12,280 nucleotides of DNA from the NCBI GenBank assembly GCA_023621975.1, contig JAMOAC010000464.1:1-12280 (forward strand), read 5' to 3'. Numbering within the stretch: the stretch's first letter is position 1; the number at the start of each line of letters is the position of its first letter. This document shows positions 1 to 7,909 of the stretch, in pieces. The notes beneath the pieces are model-generated. The model did not search any database, was not told where the DNA came from, and worked only from the letters and a program-made list of their open reading frames with translations. The position numbers were made by a program, and so were the translations under genes. The DNA is from Bacillota bacterium. Its GTDB lineage: Bacteria; Bacillota_A; Clostridia; Acetivibrionales; DUMB01.

Positions 1-441
1 TTCTGACGGCTCAGGATTTATTATGTCCGGATTCAGCTGAGCGATAGCCTTTGCCTCAGCGATAGTATCAGCACAGGCGAATGCAATCATATCCAACTCA
101 TGTGCCCTGTCTATAGTGGCTTTAATTGCCGGCAGGCTCATGGGCTTTTCACTGTGATTTACAACAACGCCTTTTGCCCCGGCATCCCTGACAGCCTCAG
201 GCAATATATCAGCCATCCCCCGGCCAGGACGCAATGTATCCATGTAGGGAGCCAAAACAATAAGATTTTTCGTATTCTCCACTACTCTTCTTATTTCAAC
301 TACCGGAGTGATGAACAAAACATCAATATCATACTTCTCAGCTGCATCATCAGCAGCTTTTGCATACTCAAGCACTGTGTCTCCCCAAATATAGTTTTTT
401 GTCCCTATTTCAAAAAAGGGCGTTCTGATTACTGGTTTCAT
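1..441 (-). CDS. Triosephosphate-isomerase-family sugar-phosphate isomerase, archaeal type (3' end outside window)
   Basis: Probable cytoplasmic TIM-barrel isomerase interconverting an aldose- and a ketose-phosphate. The first 147 residues are visible; the C-terminus lies off the left edge. The sequence reads as the short archaeal-type TIM rather than the usual bacterial one: candidate catalytic Lys15 in the GTKNY context, NHSE at 95-98 with electrophile His96, LPEAV at 80-84, and candidate base Glu144 in NPEPSE just before the cut. Archaeal TIMs are about 225 residues, so roughly 75-100 should be missing. The ATG at 441 has an excellent AAGGAGGT site 5 bases upstream. It follows the regulator by 49 bases with no terminator visible between, so the two are probably co-transcribed. 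In a sugar operon it may convert DHAP from an aldolase step, or act on a tetrulose-phosphate, as TIM-like enzymes do in tetritol pathways. The family is fairly certain; the substrate is not. Confidence 0.85.
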   Translation of the reverse strand, partial: MKPVIRTPFFEIGTKNYIWGDTVLEYAKAADDAAEKYDIDVLFITPVVEIRRVVENTKNLIVLAPYMDTLRPGRGMADILPEAVRDAGAKGVVVNHSEKPMSLPAIKATIDRAHELDMIAFACADTIAEAKAIAQLNPDIINPEPSE

Positions 442-490
442 TGAATACCTCCTTATGTTTATAACATATTGTATTTAATTTATTGCCTTC

Positions 491-1561
491 TTAAATAAGT
501 TTTTTAACCGAAGCCCTCTTAACAACTTTGGGTGTGTAAAGAATAATATTTTCTTTTGGATAATCTCGGTTGATCATATTTAACAGGCAATTGGTAGCAT
601 CTTCGCCCATCTTATCCTTAGGGTGCGTAATTGATGATAGTTGCGGAATTGCTGTGAGGGATAATTCCGTGTCATCGTATCCGATTATTGAAAGGTCATT
701 GGGTATATTAAAGTTGTGTTCTGCCATTAATTGATAACATTCAATTGCAAGCAAGTCATTATAGCATACCACTGCTGTAATTAACTTATTTGATACCATA
801 TTTACCAAAGTGTCATGATATTCAGATGATACTGTGTGCAATACATTAACCGGCAAACCTGCCTCACTGACTGCCTTGGTAAATCCATATTCTCTAAGTT
901 TGGAGTCTCGTAAATCTTTTTTAAATAAGCCAAGTATTTTCCGGTGGCCCATTTCAATTATATGTTTGGTTGCAATGTAGCCGCCATAAAAATCATCATT
1001 AAAGAAACCCACAAGATCAATATTCTGAAAACGGCCGTCAATTGTAACTATAGGTATTCCGGCATTTTTCAGGTCTTGAATCATGGTGCTCATTCCATTG
1101 GAGGGTTTATCTATCCCTGTATAAGGCTGAATCAAAATGCCGTCTGTACCTTTCTTAATTATTCCATTAAATATATTCATTATTTCTTCATTTGAATCTT
1201 TAGTATCATGAAGGATAAGGTTGCATGACCGCTTCTCCAATACCCTGCTGATCCCCGCAAGAAAATAGGGAATAAAATATTTATCACCGGTATTTAAAAG
1301 AACATCAATATTGGCCTTGCTTTTTTGCCTGGGCATAGCAACACAGAAAGTTCCTATTCCATGTTCTTTTTTTAAACAACCGCTTGACACGAGTTCCGCC
1401 AAAGCTGCACGGATAGTTGCTCTGCCTACATTATAATATTTCATCATTTCTGATTCGGACATCAGCTTCTGGCCAATTTTGATCTTGCCCGAAAGTATAT
1501 CTTCTTCGATTTGTCTTCTGACTTGCTGATAAAGCGGCTCATAACTATTTCTATCTATCAT
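491..1561 (-). CDS. GntR/LacI hybrid (AraR-like) sugar-responsive transcriptional regulator
   Basis: Cytoplasmic DNA-binding repressor that probably senses the imported sugar or an intermediate. The 356 residues contain an N-terminal GntR winged helix-turn-helix (about 5-72: LYQQVRRQIEEDI, SESEMMKYYNVGRATIRAAL, then the GIGTF wing) joined to a LacI/periplasmic-binding-protein-like effector domain (about 84-350: GISRVLEKR, GTDGILIQP, CYNDLLAIE, DLSIIGYDD). This is the architecture of Bacillus AraR. The start is ATG at 1561; its AAAGGA site is about 12 bases upstream, slightly long, and a short ATG-to-TAA reading of four codons lies in between. It has its own near-consensus promoter (1697-1725) flanked by an operator-like palindrome, which suggests autoregulation. 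The same motif precedes the kinase gene, so this is the likely operon regulator. Architecture is certain; the effector is unknown. Confidence 0.92.
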   Translation of the reverse strand: MIDRNSYEPLYQQVRRQIEEDILSGKIKIGQKLMSESEMMKYYNVGRATIRAALAELVSSGCLKKEHGIGTFCVAMPRQKSKANIDVLLNTGDKYFIPYFLAGISRVLEKRSCNLILHDTKDSNEEIMNIFNGIIKKGTDGILIQPYTGIDKPSNGMSTMIQDLKNAGIPIVTIDGRFQNIDLVGFFNDDFYGGYIATKHIIEMGHRKILGLFKKDLRDSKLREYGFTKAVSEAGLPVNVLHTVSSEYHDTLVNMVSNKLITAVVCYNDLLAIECYQLMAEHNFNIPNDLSIIGYDDTELSLTAIPQLSSITHPKDKMGEDATNCLLNMINRDYPKENIILYTPKVVKRASVKKLI

Positions 1562-1696
1562 TTATTTTACCATTCCTTTTATAACTAAACTGCGCTATTT
1601 TTTGCTCTATCGTTAAACCTTAGCAACCTCAGAACAAAGTACTGCTTCTTTTGTTAAGTTTCTGCAATCATTTTCCTAATCTTTTCGCTCCAAATA

Positions 1697-1725
1697 ATTA
1701 TACGTTTGTAACATTATTTAGTCAA
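1697..1725 (-). promoter_or_regulatory. Sigma-A-type promoter of the regulator gene
   Basis: On the minus strand, TTGACT (1720-1725) is separated by exactly 17 bases from a perfect TATAAT (1697-1702). It is the best promoter match in the window and points at the regulator start at 1561. It should give the regulator and the TIM-family gene expression independent of the long transporter transcript. Confidence 0.78.
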
Positions 1726-1728
1726 GTC

Positions 1729-1744
1729 CGCATATGCGAATAAT
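1729..1744. promoter_or_regulatory. Operator-like palindrome upstream of the regulator promoter
   Basis: CGCATATGCG (1729-1738) is a perfect 10-base palindrome lying 3 bases upstream of the -35 box. Read on the plus strand through 1744 it becomes CGCATATGCGAATAAT, which agrees at 13 of 16 positions with the palindrome before the kinase gene (11828-11843). This is a candidate binding site for the AraR-like regulator, inferred from recurrence and position only. Confidence 0.5.
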
Positions 1745-2731
1745 TTACTTGCTGCCCTTTTTGGATAACAGCTGTAATATATAGACAAAAACTACCAGCA
1801 GCAGACCTTTTATAGCATCCTGAATATATGGATCAACATTAATGAGGTTAAGAATGTTTACTAAGGTTGATAGTATAATCGCTCCAATGAAAGTCCCCAC
1901 TATGCTGCCTTCTCCGCCCGCTATATTTGTTCCGCCGACAATAACAGCTGCCACTGACTCCAATTGCAGCTTCATTCCGGCATCAGGATTCGCCATCTTC
2001 AAGCGAAAAGCATATATTATTGATGCAACGGCACATAAAAATCCACATATGGTATACACATTCATTTTTACTGAATTGGTTGATATGCCAGAGAGCCTGG
2101 AAGCTTTCTCGGATCCTCCTACAGCATAGACGTTTTTGCCAAACCTTGTTTTATTCAAAATAAATCCGCCGGCTAAAGTAACCAGGATCCAAACAATTGT
2201 TGGCAACAGCCTGGATGAGGAATCTGTCAAACGAAAGGTTTCATTAATATATGCTGACACATTTACATAATCCAATTGTTTTGATCCGGTTAACAGCAGG
2301 GAAAGATATTGAAAAAAGAGCATGGTAGACAATGTAATAATAAATGCAGGCACATTGGTCCTGCTGACAATAAGACCATTAACAGCGCCTATAACCAAAC
2401 CCACCAATAATGTTGCAAGAATTGCCACAGGTATTGGCATGTCTGGTGTTGTTGATAAAAAACCAAGGCTGGTAAAACACATAGCCATAATTGAACCAAT
2501 TGATAAATCAATTCCTCCGGTCAGAATAACGAACATCTGGCCTACTGCAATAATACCTACTATAGAAGCCCGTTCACTAACATTCAGAACATTATCTACG
2601 CTCAGAAATAGTCCCTTTGATACTGCCGTGCCAAACAAGATGACTGCCAATAATGTAAATAAGGAGCTGCGTTTTCTGATGATTTCTATTATATTAACTA
2701 CACTTGTTCTTTTTATAAGTACTTTGTCCAT
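1745..2731 (-). CDS. Monosaccharide ABC transporter permease, BPD_transp_2 (RbsC/XylH-like), second subunit
   Basis: Integral membrane permease of 328 residues, the usual length for the RbsC/AraH family, with about 8-10 hydrophobic segments. Family marks are LTGGIDLSIG (70-79), the cytoplasmic FGKNVYAVGGSEKASRLSG loop (about 196-214) that contacts the ATPase, and IVGGTNIAGGEGS further on. It should pair with the permease encoded just upstream to form a heterodimeric pore. Its ATG overlaps the preceding stop codon by one base (TAATG), and its AGGAGG site lies inside the end of that gene, so translation is probably coupled. Being a distinct paralogue, it suggests a heterodimeric rather than homodimeric channel. 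The sugar transported is not readable from the permease. Confidence 0.93.
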   Translation of the reverse strand: MDKVLIKRTSVVNIIEIIRKRSSLFTLLAVILFGTAVSKGLFLSVDNVLNVSERASIVGIIAVGQMFVILTGGIDLSIGSIMAMCFTSLGFLSTTPDMPIPVAILATLLVGLVIGAVNGLIVSRTNVPAFIITLSTMLFFQYLSLLLTGSKQLDYVNVSAYINETFRLTDSSSRLLPTIVWILVTLAGGFILNKTRFGKNVYAVGGSEKASRLSGISTNSVKMNVYTICGFLCAVASIIYAFRLKMANPDAGMKLQLESVAAVIVGGTNIAGGEGSIVGTFIGAIILSTLVNILNLINVDPYIQDAIKGLLLVVFVYILQLLSKKGSK

Positions 2732-3723
2732 TACACTGCCTCCTCCTTAATATTTCGGTGGCTTAGTATCAACATTAAAATAATGATTGCTCCAATAAAC
2801 ATGCCTTCAAAGTAGCTGGAAATACCGCTGAAAACAACAAACTTATTTAGCAATCTAAGCGAAAATATACCGACTAAAGCCATAGATAATTTTCCTTTAC
2901 CCCCTGCAAGTGATACGCCTCCCATGACCGCCGCTGCAATAGCGTACATTTCATAACCGTCGCAAGCTCTGGGGTAACCAACAGTTGAAAATGCGCCTAC
3001 CAGCAGTCCGCCTATTCCTGCCAGCATCCCACTCAGGGTATATATCAGAATTTTTATTTTATTCGTATCCACACCGGAAAGGTAAGCGGCATACTCATTT
3101 CCTCCTACCGCATAAATTTGCCTGCCGAATCTAAGCTTAGAAAGAGTATAGATTAATATGCCCGTAGCTATTATCACGTATATTAATGAAACGGGAAAAG
3201 CAGACAGATATCCTTTTCCGATAAACAAAGGATCGATTAAAATGTCCTTATATTCATTTATGGGATATTGTGTAGGAACTCCCTTTAAAAAATAATATGC
3301 CAGTCCTTTCACTATCCACATCATTCCTAAAGTAGCTATAAGAGGCGGCAACTTCATTTTTGCAACCATAAAACCGCTGGCTGCACCCATAATAGTACAA
3401 AAACCCACTGCAAAGACTATGCTGATTATGCAATTCATAGTATTATCTACATTCATACTGTATAATCTCGTCATAGCAAATGCAGAAAGAACCGTTGACA
3501 AGCTTGCCATATTCCCGACGGAAAGATCGATACCGCCTGTAAGAAGGACAAGAACCTGCCCCATTACTAAAAAGGAAAAGATCGAAAGCTCCTGAAAGGT
3601 AGCCAATAAACTAAAAGGAGATAAAAACGCCTTATTTAGCAATGCACAAACTACAAATATTATCAATGTGGCTATGACAAGCGGTTGAACTTTCAGATAA
3701 CCTGATAATTTATACTGTTTCAT
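2731..3723 (-). CDS. Monosaccharide ABC transporter permease, BPD_transp_2 (RbsC/AraH-like), first subunit
   Basis: Integral membrane permease of 330 residues. It has LLTGGIDLSVG at 60-70, the ATPase-contacting loop FGRQIYAVGGNEYAAYLSG near 195-213, VMGGVSLAGGKG about 45 residues later, and many long hydrophobic helices. I start it at ATG 3723 rather than at an upstream in-frame ATG at 3792: GGGAGAGG (3730-3737) sits 6 bases before 3723, and the extra 23 residues are charged and unlike the family N-terminus. With this start the gene overlaps the end of the ATPase gene by 14 bases. Its own end overlaps the next permease gene by one base. The tight packing indicates one translationally coupled transporter module. 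Confidence 0.93.
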   Translation of the reverse strand: MKQYKLSGYLKVQPLVIATLIIFVVCALLNKAFLSPFSLLATFQELSIFSFLVMGQVLVLLTGGIDLSVGNMASLSTVLSAFAMTRLYSMNVDNTMNCIISIVFAVGFCTIMGAASGFMVAKMKLPPLIATLGMMWIVKGLAYYFLKGVPTQYPINEYKDILIDPLFIGKGYLSAFPVSLIYVIIATGILIYTLSKLRFGRQIYAVGGNEYAAYLSGVDTNKIKILIYTLSGMLAGIGGLLVGAFSTVGYPRACDGYEMYAIAAAVMGGVSLAGGKGKLSMALVGIFSLRLLNKFVVFSGISSYFEGMFIGAIIILMLILSHRNIKEEAV

Positions 3724-5248
3724 AATAAACCTCTCCCTGCGCCTTATCTGTCCTGGATAATATATCAGACAAAATTTGTTGTTTGTCAGCATCTTCTATG
3801 TCATAACAGTTAATTATTTCGCCTTCTACCATTGTGTATATCCTGTTGGACAGCACCATTAATTCATCAATATCGCTGGTGAATATCACCAAAGTTGTGC
3901 CTTCCCGTGCCATCTCCTTGAAAAGTGCATATAAGTCCGCACGAGCGCCGATATCAATTCCTTCTGTAGGCTCTATTAGGAACAAAACCTCCGATTTGGC
4001 CTCCAGCCACTTTGAAATCAGGACTTTTTGCTGATTTCCGCCGCTTAAATATTCTACCAACTGACCGGTTCCCCGTGTCCTTATACTTAATTTTTTTATT
4101 AAATTCTGAGTTGCTTTCATTCCCCTTTTTTTGTTAATAACATGTTCTTTGAATCTATTAATATTAATAAGAATTATGTTTTCATAGACACTTCTGCATA
4201 GTATCAGTCCGGCATTTTTCCTGTCTTTAGGTACCAATCCTATCCCTTTTCGAATGGCGTCGACAGGGCGATTGGAAACCAGATTCTCACCTTTATACAA
4301 TATACTGCCGCTGTGAAGCTTGCTTAGTCCAAAAGCTACAGCAGCGATTTCATCCTTATAGGAGCCTTCCAAACCAGCAAATCCTATAATTTCACCTTTA
4401 AACGCTTCAAAGTTAATATTTTTCAAATGATCACTGCTGACGTTTTCAAACTGGATAACAGGTGTTTCATCATCTTCAACTTTTCTGCCATTTTCCTGAC
4501 GTTCATATAATTTCACATCACCGGTCATCATTCTGATTAATTCATTTTTATCAACATCACTGGTTAGAACCGTATCAACTTTTTTACCATTCCGTAATAC
4601 AGTAATCCTGTCGCCCAGGATGAATACTTCTTCCAGATGGTGAGTGATATACATAATGCCCTTGCCTTCTGCCCTAAGCCGAATTAAGTTATCATACAGC
4701 ATTTTTCTTTCAGCCTCGTCCAATGGAGCGGAAGCTTCATCTATCAGAAGAATCTTGCTGTCTGCTATTAATGCTTTACAAATTGCTATGATTCCCTGCT
4801 CTGATACTTTTAATGAACCAACCGGTACATCGAGGTTTATACTGGCACCAAACTTTTGAAATTCTTTGCCTGCTATTTCTCTCATTGCATCAAAGTCTAT
4901 GCGTTGTTTACTTTTATTTACGGTAAGCTCGCTGCCCATAAACATATTCTCAACAGCGTTCATTGTGGGAACCAGATCCCTGTGCTGCTGAACAGCGTAT
5001 ATTCCGAGTTCCCTGGCTTTCCTGGCACTGTCAATGGTAACCGGATTGTCTTCTACATATATTTGTCCTGTATAATGTGTATTTACACCTGTAAACACTT
5101 TAACCAGGGTACTTTTTCCTGCACCATTCTCTCCACATAAACAATGAATTTCATTGGATCGCAGTTCGAAATTTACATCTTCTAAAACGGGTATGCCTCC
5201 AAATTTTACACCTATATTATTTGCATTTATTAATTCCAAACCGCTCAC
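3710..5248 (-). CDS. Sugar ABC transporter ATP-binding protein with two fused ABC domains (RbsA/MglA/XylG-like)
   Basis: Cytoplasmic ATPase powering uptake through the two permeases. The 512 residues hold two ABC domains. Domain 1 has Walker A GENGAGKST (39-47), Q-loop Gln87/88, Walker B ILLIDE (166-171) and His203, but its signature is degraded to LKVSEQG (146-152). Domain 2 has an intact LSGGNQQ signature (401-407), but its Walker A is GLEGSYKDE (292-300) and Walker B reads VLFLIE (421-426), with Ile425 where Asp is expected. So the composite site of Walker A1 and signature 2 looks canonical, and the other looks dead. The start is GTG 5248; its GGGAGAGG (5250-5257) is very close, and TTG at 5239 (codon 4) is an alternative with better spacing. 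A 199-base gap containing a terminator-like hairpin separates it from the binding-protein gene. The 3' end overlaps the next gene by 14 bases. Confidence 0.93.
   Translation of the reverse strand: MSGLELINANNIGVKFGGIPVLEDVNFELRSNEIHCLCGENGAGKSTLVKVFTGVNTHYTGQIYVEDNPVTIDSARKARELGIYAVQQHRDLVPTMNAVENMFMGSELTVNKSKQRIDFDAMREIAGKEFQKFGASINLDVPVGSLKVSEQGIIAICKALIADSKILLIDEASAPLDEAERKMLYDNLIRLRAEGKGIMYITHHLEEVFILGDRITVLRNGKKVDTVLTSDVDKNELIRMMTGDVKLYERQENGRKVEDDETPVIQFENVSSDHLKNINFEAFKGEIIGFAGLEGSYKDEIAAVAFGLSKLHSGSILYKGENLVSNRPVDAIRKGIGLVPKDRKNAGLILCRSVYENIILININRFKEHVINKKRGMKATQNLIKKLSIRTRGTGQLVEYLSGGNQQKVLISKWLEAKSEVLFLIEPTEGIDIGARADLYALFKEMAREGTTLVIFTSDIDELMVLSNRIYTMVEGEIINCYDIEDADKQQILSDILSRTDKAQGEVYYETV
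3730..3737 (-). promoter_or_regulatory. Ribosome-binding site that fixes the start of the first permease
   Basis: GGGAGAGG lies 6 bases upstream of the ATG at 3723 and inside the last codons of the ATPase gene. No comparable site precedes the alternative ATG at 3792. Confidence 0.7.
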
Positions 5249-5295
5249 ACCTCTCCCATAAAGTTATATAGTATAAGCGAGCATAATAATTTAAG

Positions 5296-5311
5296 ATTAT
5301 GTCTGCATAAT
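5296..5311. repeat. Small perfect hairpin between the attenuator and the ATPase start
   Basis: ATTATG (5296-5301) and CATAAT (5306-5311) are perfectly complementary arms around a four-base loop. The stem is AT-rich and weak. It could be part of the leader of the downstream transporter message or of no consequence. Confidence 0.3.
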
Positions 5312-5315
5312 GCTG

Positions 5316-5402
5316 AAAAAAGAAGTTGAGCCAAAGCTCATCCTTCAGTTTAATATGGATGCTTTACAAAAACCAAACCGGGAAGAATGAACCTTGGCTC
5401 AG
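5316..5402 (-). terminator. Terminator- or attenuator-like hairpin after the binding-protein gene
   Basis: The 21-base arms 5326-5346 and 5382-5402 are inverted repeats matching at 17 of 21 positions (core GAGCCAA / TTGGCTC), with a 35-base loop. On the transcribed strand the second arm is followed by CTTCTTTTTT (5316-5325), giving a U-run three bases past the stem. This fits a leaky intrinsic terminator or an RNA-stabilising structure that would raise binding-protein output relative to ATPase and permeases, a common arrangement in ABC sugar operons. The long loop makes it less typical than a textbook terminator. Confidence 0.58.
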
Positions 5403-5447
5403 CGAACAACTTTCAAACGGAATTACAATTCCACTCAGAAGCAGAAT

Positions 5448-6781
5448 TTAATTAGTTTCTGTATATGGCTCAAATTCTTCTATATATTCTTTTGGCATTT
5501 CCCAGGATGGATTAGGCAGATACTTGGAACGGCCTTCCTGCGGTACAACAAACAAATCATAGTACCCTAAATCAGAAGGAACAAACAGGCTGCCTCTTGA
5601 CTTACACTCATCTACAATCTTCTGAATTGCTTCTTTCTTTTCTTCTGTGTCAGCCATATAGTTACGCTGTGGAATTGGGATAATCTTGGGAACATCTTCA
5701 CCATTCAGATAATGAATTGCATACTCAAATACTACCATTCCAAGATATGGTGCACATTCATGTGTCTGGACCATATCTCCTTTGAGTATAGCCTCCAATG
5801 CTTCTACCAGTCCGTCTACGCCCCAGACATACCCGATAAGTTCGTCTCTGCCTGCAATTCTTATTGCTTCCAAAGCAGCTATTGCTGATGTGTCACAGGA
5901 AGCTATAATTCCGTCCAGAGTACCTTTGGGATTTACTGTGAGAATATCCTGTGCAGCCTTAAAGGAAGCATCCCTGTCGAAATCTCCCGGACGAACTGTA
6001 ACTACTTTTATATCAGGATAGTCTGCAAGTACTCTTCTGATTGCCTGTGAACGCATTCTGGATGCGTCTGATCCCATAACACCGGCTATTTCTGCAAGAG
6101 TACCCTTGGGTTCTCCATATTTTTCTGTAAGCTTTTCTACAATGCTCAGTCCATTGGAAACTCCATCAAGATAAAAGTCAAAGGTATAAGAAGTGATGTA
6201 GGTTTCTCCATCGGGTTTATCTTCTATTCCACGGTCCAGGGTAAAGAAGGGAATACCTGCCTGCACATATCGTTGACTGCATTCAAAGGACCGGCTTCAT
6301 TTGGTGAAATGAGCAGCAAGTCCGGTTGTTGAGCCAGTAAGCCTTGTACGTCCTGAAGCTGTTTGGTGCTGTTGTTGCCGGAGTTGGCGGAAATGATTTC
6401 AATGCCGAATTCCTGGCTGTACAAATCAGCATATTTCATCATGTCTTCCCAGAAAGTTCTGCGCCACTCATTTGCCATATCACCGTTGGAAATAGCGATC
6501 TTATATTTCTTCAACGGAACGGCACCAACATTTTCTATTCCCGGCAAAAATGATTTTGGAAAGTCTGCCGGTGTAATAGCATTTCCTGGGAGTGCATCCT
6601 CACGCTCAACTACAGTGCGGACTTTAGGGCCTTCCGGAGCTGCAGGTTCCGGAGCCTCCGGAGTTTCCGGAGCTGCAGGAGCCTCTGTTTCTGGTGCTGT
6701 GCCTGTCTCTTGGCCTCCGCCGCAAGCTACCAATGCTATGGAAAGACACACTACCAATATCAACGAAACTACCTTTTTCAT
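5448..6781 (-). pseudogene. Sugar-binding lipoprotein of the ABC transporter, interrupted by a frameshift
   Basis: Extracellular solute-binding lipoprotein (Peripla_BP_4, ribose/xylose-binding-like) that would deliver the sugar to the permeases. It begins MKKVVSLILVVCLSIALVACGGG: a type II signal peptide with lipobox Cys20, then a Pro/Glu/Ala-rich linker (about 24-52) tethering the domain to the membrane. The binding fold starts near KYKIAISNGDMANEW (from 92). Reading is good to residue 175 (MCRQ) and then shifts near 6256-6266. The other frame continues with AGIPFFTLDRGIED to the TAA at 5448 and remains family-like throughout (LAEIAGVMGSDA, DGIIASCD, YVWGVDG). If the 4-base repeat at the break once had a third copy, the joined protein would be 445 residues. 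An AGGGGG site precedes the ATG. As read, two fragments (6224-6781 and 5448-6266 from GTG) are encoded. It may be a sequencing error rather than true decay, since the flanking codons look intact. Confidence 0.85.
6256..6266 (-). repeat. GCAG tandem repeat at the frameshift point
   Basis: The minus strand reads GCAGGCAGG (6256-6264), two GCAG units plus one base, exactly where the reading frame breaks. A third unit would give Met-Cys-Arg-Gln-Ala-Gly-Ile-Pro and restore one open frame. One extra single base would also restore the frame. Loss of one unit by slippage is therefore a natural explanation. Confidence 0.6.
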
Positions 6782-6840
6782 TTTTAAAACCCCCTATATA
6801 TTAATTTTTTGGAGCACTTATTAAAGAATTAATCAAAGAA

Positions 6841-7890
6841 TCAGCCTTGGTCTATACCTAACCTGAAGTAAAATTCAGATATCTCCTGTTTACCGTCCAA
6901 TACACCGAGAATAACGCTGAACTCTATACTCGAATACCCATCCAAAGTCTGTAATGTGCCATTGGCACGTTCCTCTGCACGCCCCATAATAAATGAATTG
7001 GAAGGTTCTATGCCGATACAGTAGTCATGTGAACACATGTTTTTCCACTGAACCAGGATTGGCAATGTATCAACTTTATACTTAACATAGCAGCCCAATT
7101 CCAGATTGTGATTCACTATGCCTGCATATGCGTACCCATCTTTGTCAGGAACAATATCATGGAAATATACTTCTTCTTCTTTATGATCCATTGGTCCGCT
7201 AATTTCATAGTAGTCGTCCGGAACACTTTCTCCCTCTATTCTGTTTTTTACCGTTCCTTTTCCCTTAATAAATTTTGCCCCTTCATCAACCAATGGGTAC
7301 CCAAAGTTAAAGTGATACAATATCATGAAGTCAGCAGGAGCGCTTTCCATGTTTATAACTTTGTCTTCAATGTAAAGTTCCTTAGATTCCAAAGGCAGAC
7401 TTATTTTACGTTCCAAGAGCAGATTGTCTCCACACAAGGCACCATCCTGAACTTTACCGGAAACCTGCATGATAAAATCTTCATCAACAAAGTCCTTCTT
7501 GGCACAGACTTCCGTTGCAGGCAGTGTGCCAATACGCCCGTGTTCAGGGTAACAAATTCCGTTTTCTTCAGATGCAGGTCCTGTTGATCCCAGGCCGCAG
7601 GTATACATCATACCTGCGGGCCAGTAATAAACAAAGTCATTTTCTACACCTGTATTTACATTCTTCGCTACCAATCCGTTTTTTGACAGGAACGCAAAAT
7701 TGATGCCTTTGTATGAAAAGTCATAGATATTTAAACATTGATCTTCCACCAGGGACGCTCTGATACCTGATGAGTTGTACAATTCAATTACCTTTAATCC
7801 GCTTGCCAATCCTTCATTGAGGGTTACCCTTCTGATTCCGGCCAATTGCTCAATATTGCCTACTTTTCTAAAAAACTTATAACTTTTCAT
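6841..7890 (-). CDS. DUF4432-type aldose 1-epimerase-like protein
   Basis: Galactose-mutarotase-fold protein of 349 residues that I place in the DUF4432 group of aldose-1-epimerase-like proteins, probably cytoplasmic as no signal peptide is seen. Recognisable stretches are PAGMMYTCGLGSTGP (91-105), HGRIGTLPA (117-125), LYHFNFGYPLVDEGA (191-205) and GIEPSN (293-298). His117, His193 and Glu295 are the best catalytic candidates by analogy with the His and Glu of galactose mutarotase. The start ATG 7890 has AAGGGG about 10 bases upstream and lies 19 bases after the previous stop codon. The family role is anomer interconversion or sugar binding in catabolic operons, and few members have proven activities. 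Here it would prepare the isomerase substrate or a phosphorylated intermediate. A 59-base gap separates it from the binding-protein gene. Confidence 0.82.
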   Translation of the reverse strand: MKSYKFFRKVGNIEQLAGIRRVTLNEGLASGLKVIELYNSSGIRASLVEDQCLNIYDFSYKGINFAFLSKNGLVAKNVNTGVENDFVYYWPAGMMYTCGLGSTGPASEENGICYPEHGRIGTLPATEVCAKKDFVDEDFIMQVSGKVQDGALCGDNLLLERKISLPLESKELYIEDKVINMESAPADFMILYHFNFGYPLVDEGAKFIKGKGTVKNRIEGESVPDDYYEISGPMDHKEEEVYFHDIVPDKDGYAYAGIVNHNLELGCYVKYKVDTLPILVQWKNMCSHDYCIGIEPSNSFIMGRAEERANGTLQTLDGYSSIEFSVILGVLDGKQEISEFYFRLGIDQG

Positions 7891-7909
7891 ATTACTAACC
7901 CCTTATTGC

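Larger units (their letters stand above)
1562..1744 (-). other. Intergenic leader between the last permease gene and the regulator
   Basis: This 183-base gap holds the regulator's promoter and the operator-like palindrome next to the permease stop codon, followed by an untranslated leader of roughly 130 bases. I see no strong GC-rich hairpin with a T-run, so read-through from the transporter genes into the regulator is possible. Confidence 0.6.

Noticed and set aside
455..467. ATGTT-TAT-AACAT palindrome before the TIM-family gene
   Set aside because: The 5-base AT-only stem is weak and lies immediately upstream of the ribosome site. It is expected by chance in AT-rich DNA.
3724..3792. Longer start for the first permease
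   Set aside because: The 23 extra residues are charged, lie inside the ATPase gene in another frame and lack a ribosome site. GGGAGAGG supports ATG 3723.
6256..6268. Programmed ribosomal frameshift in the binding-protein gene
   Set aside because: There is no slippery heptamer with a downstream structure, and solute-binding proteins are not known to use recoding. A repeat-length change or read error is simpler.
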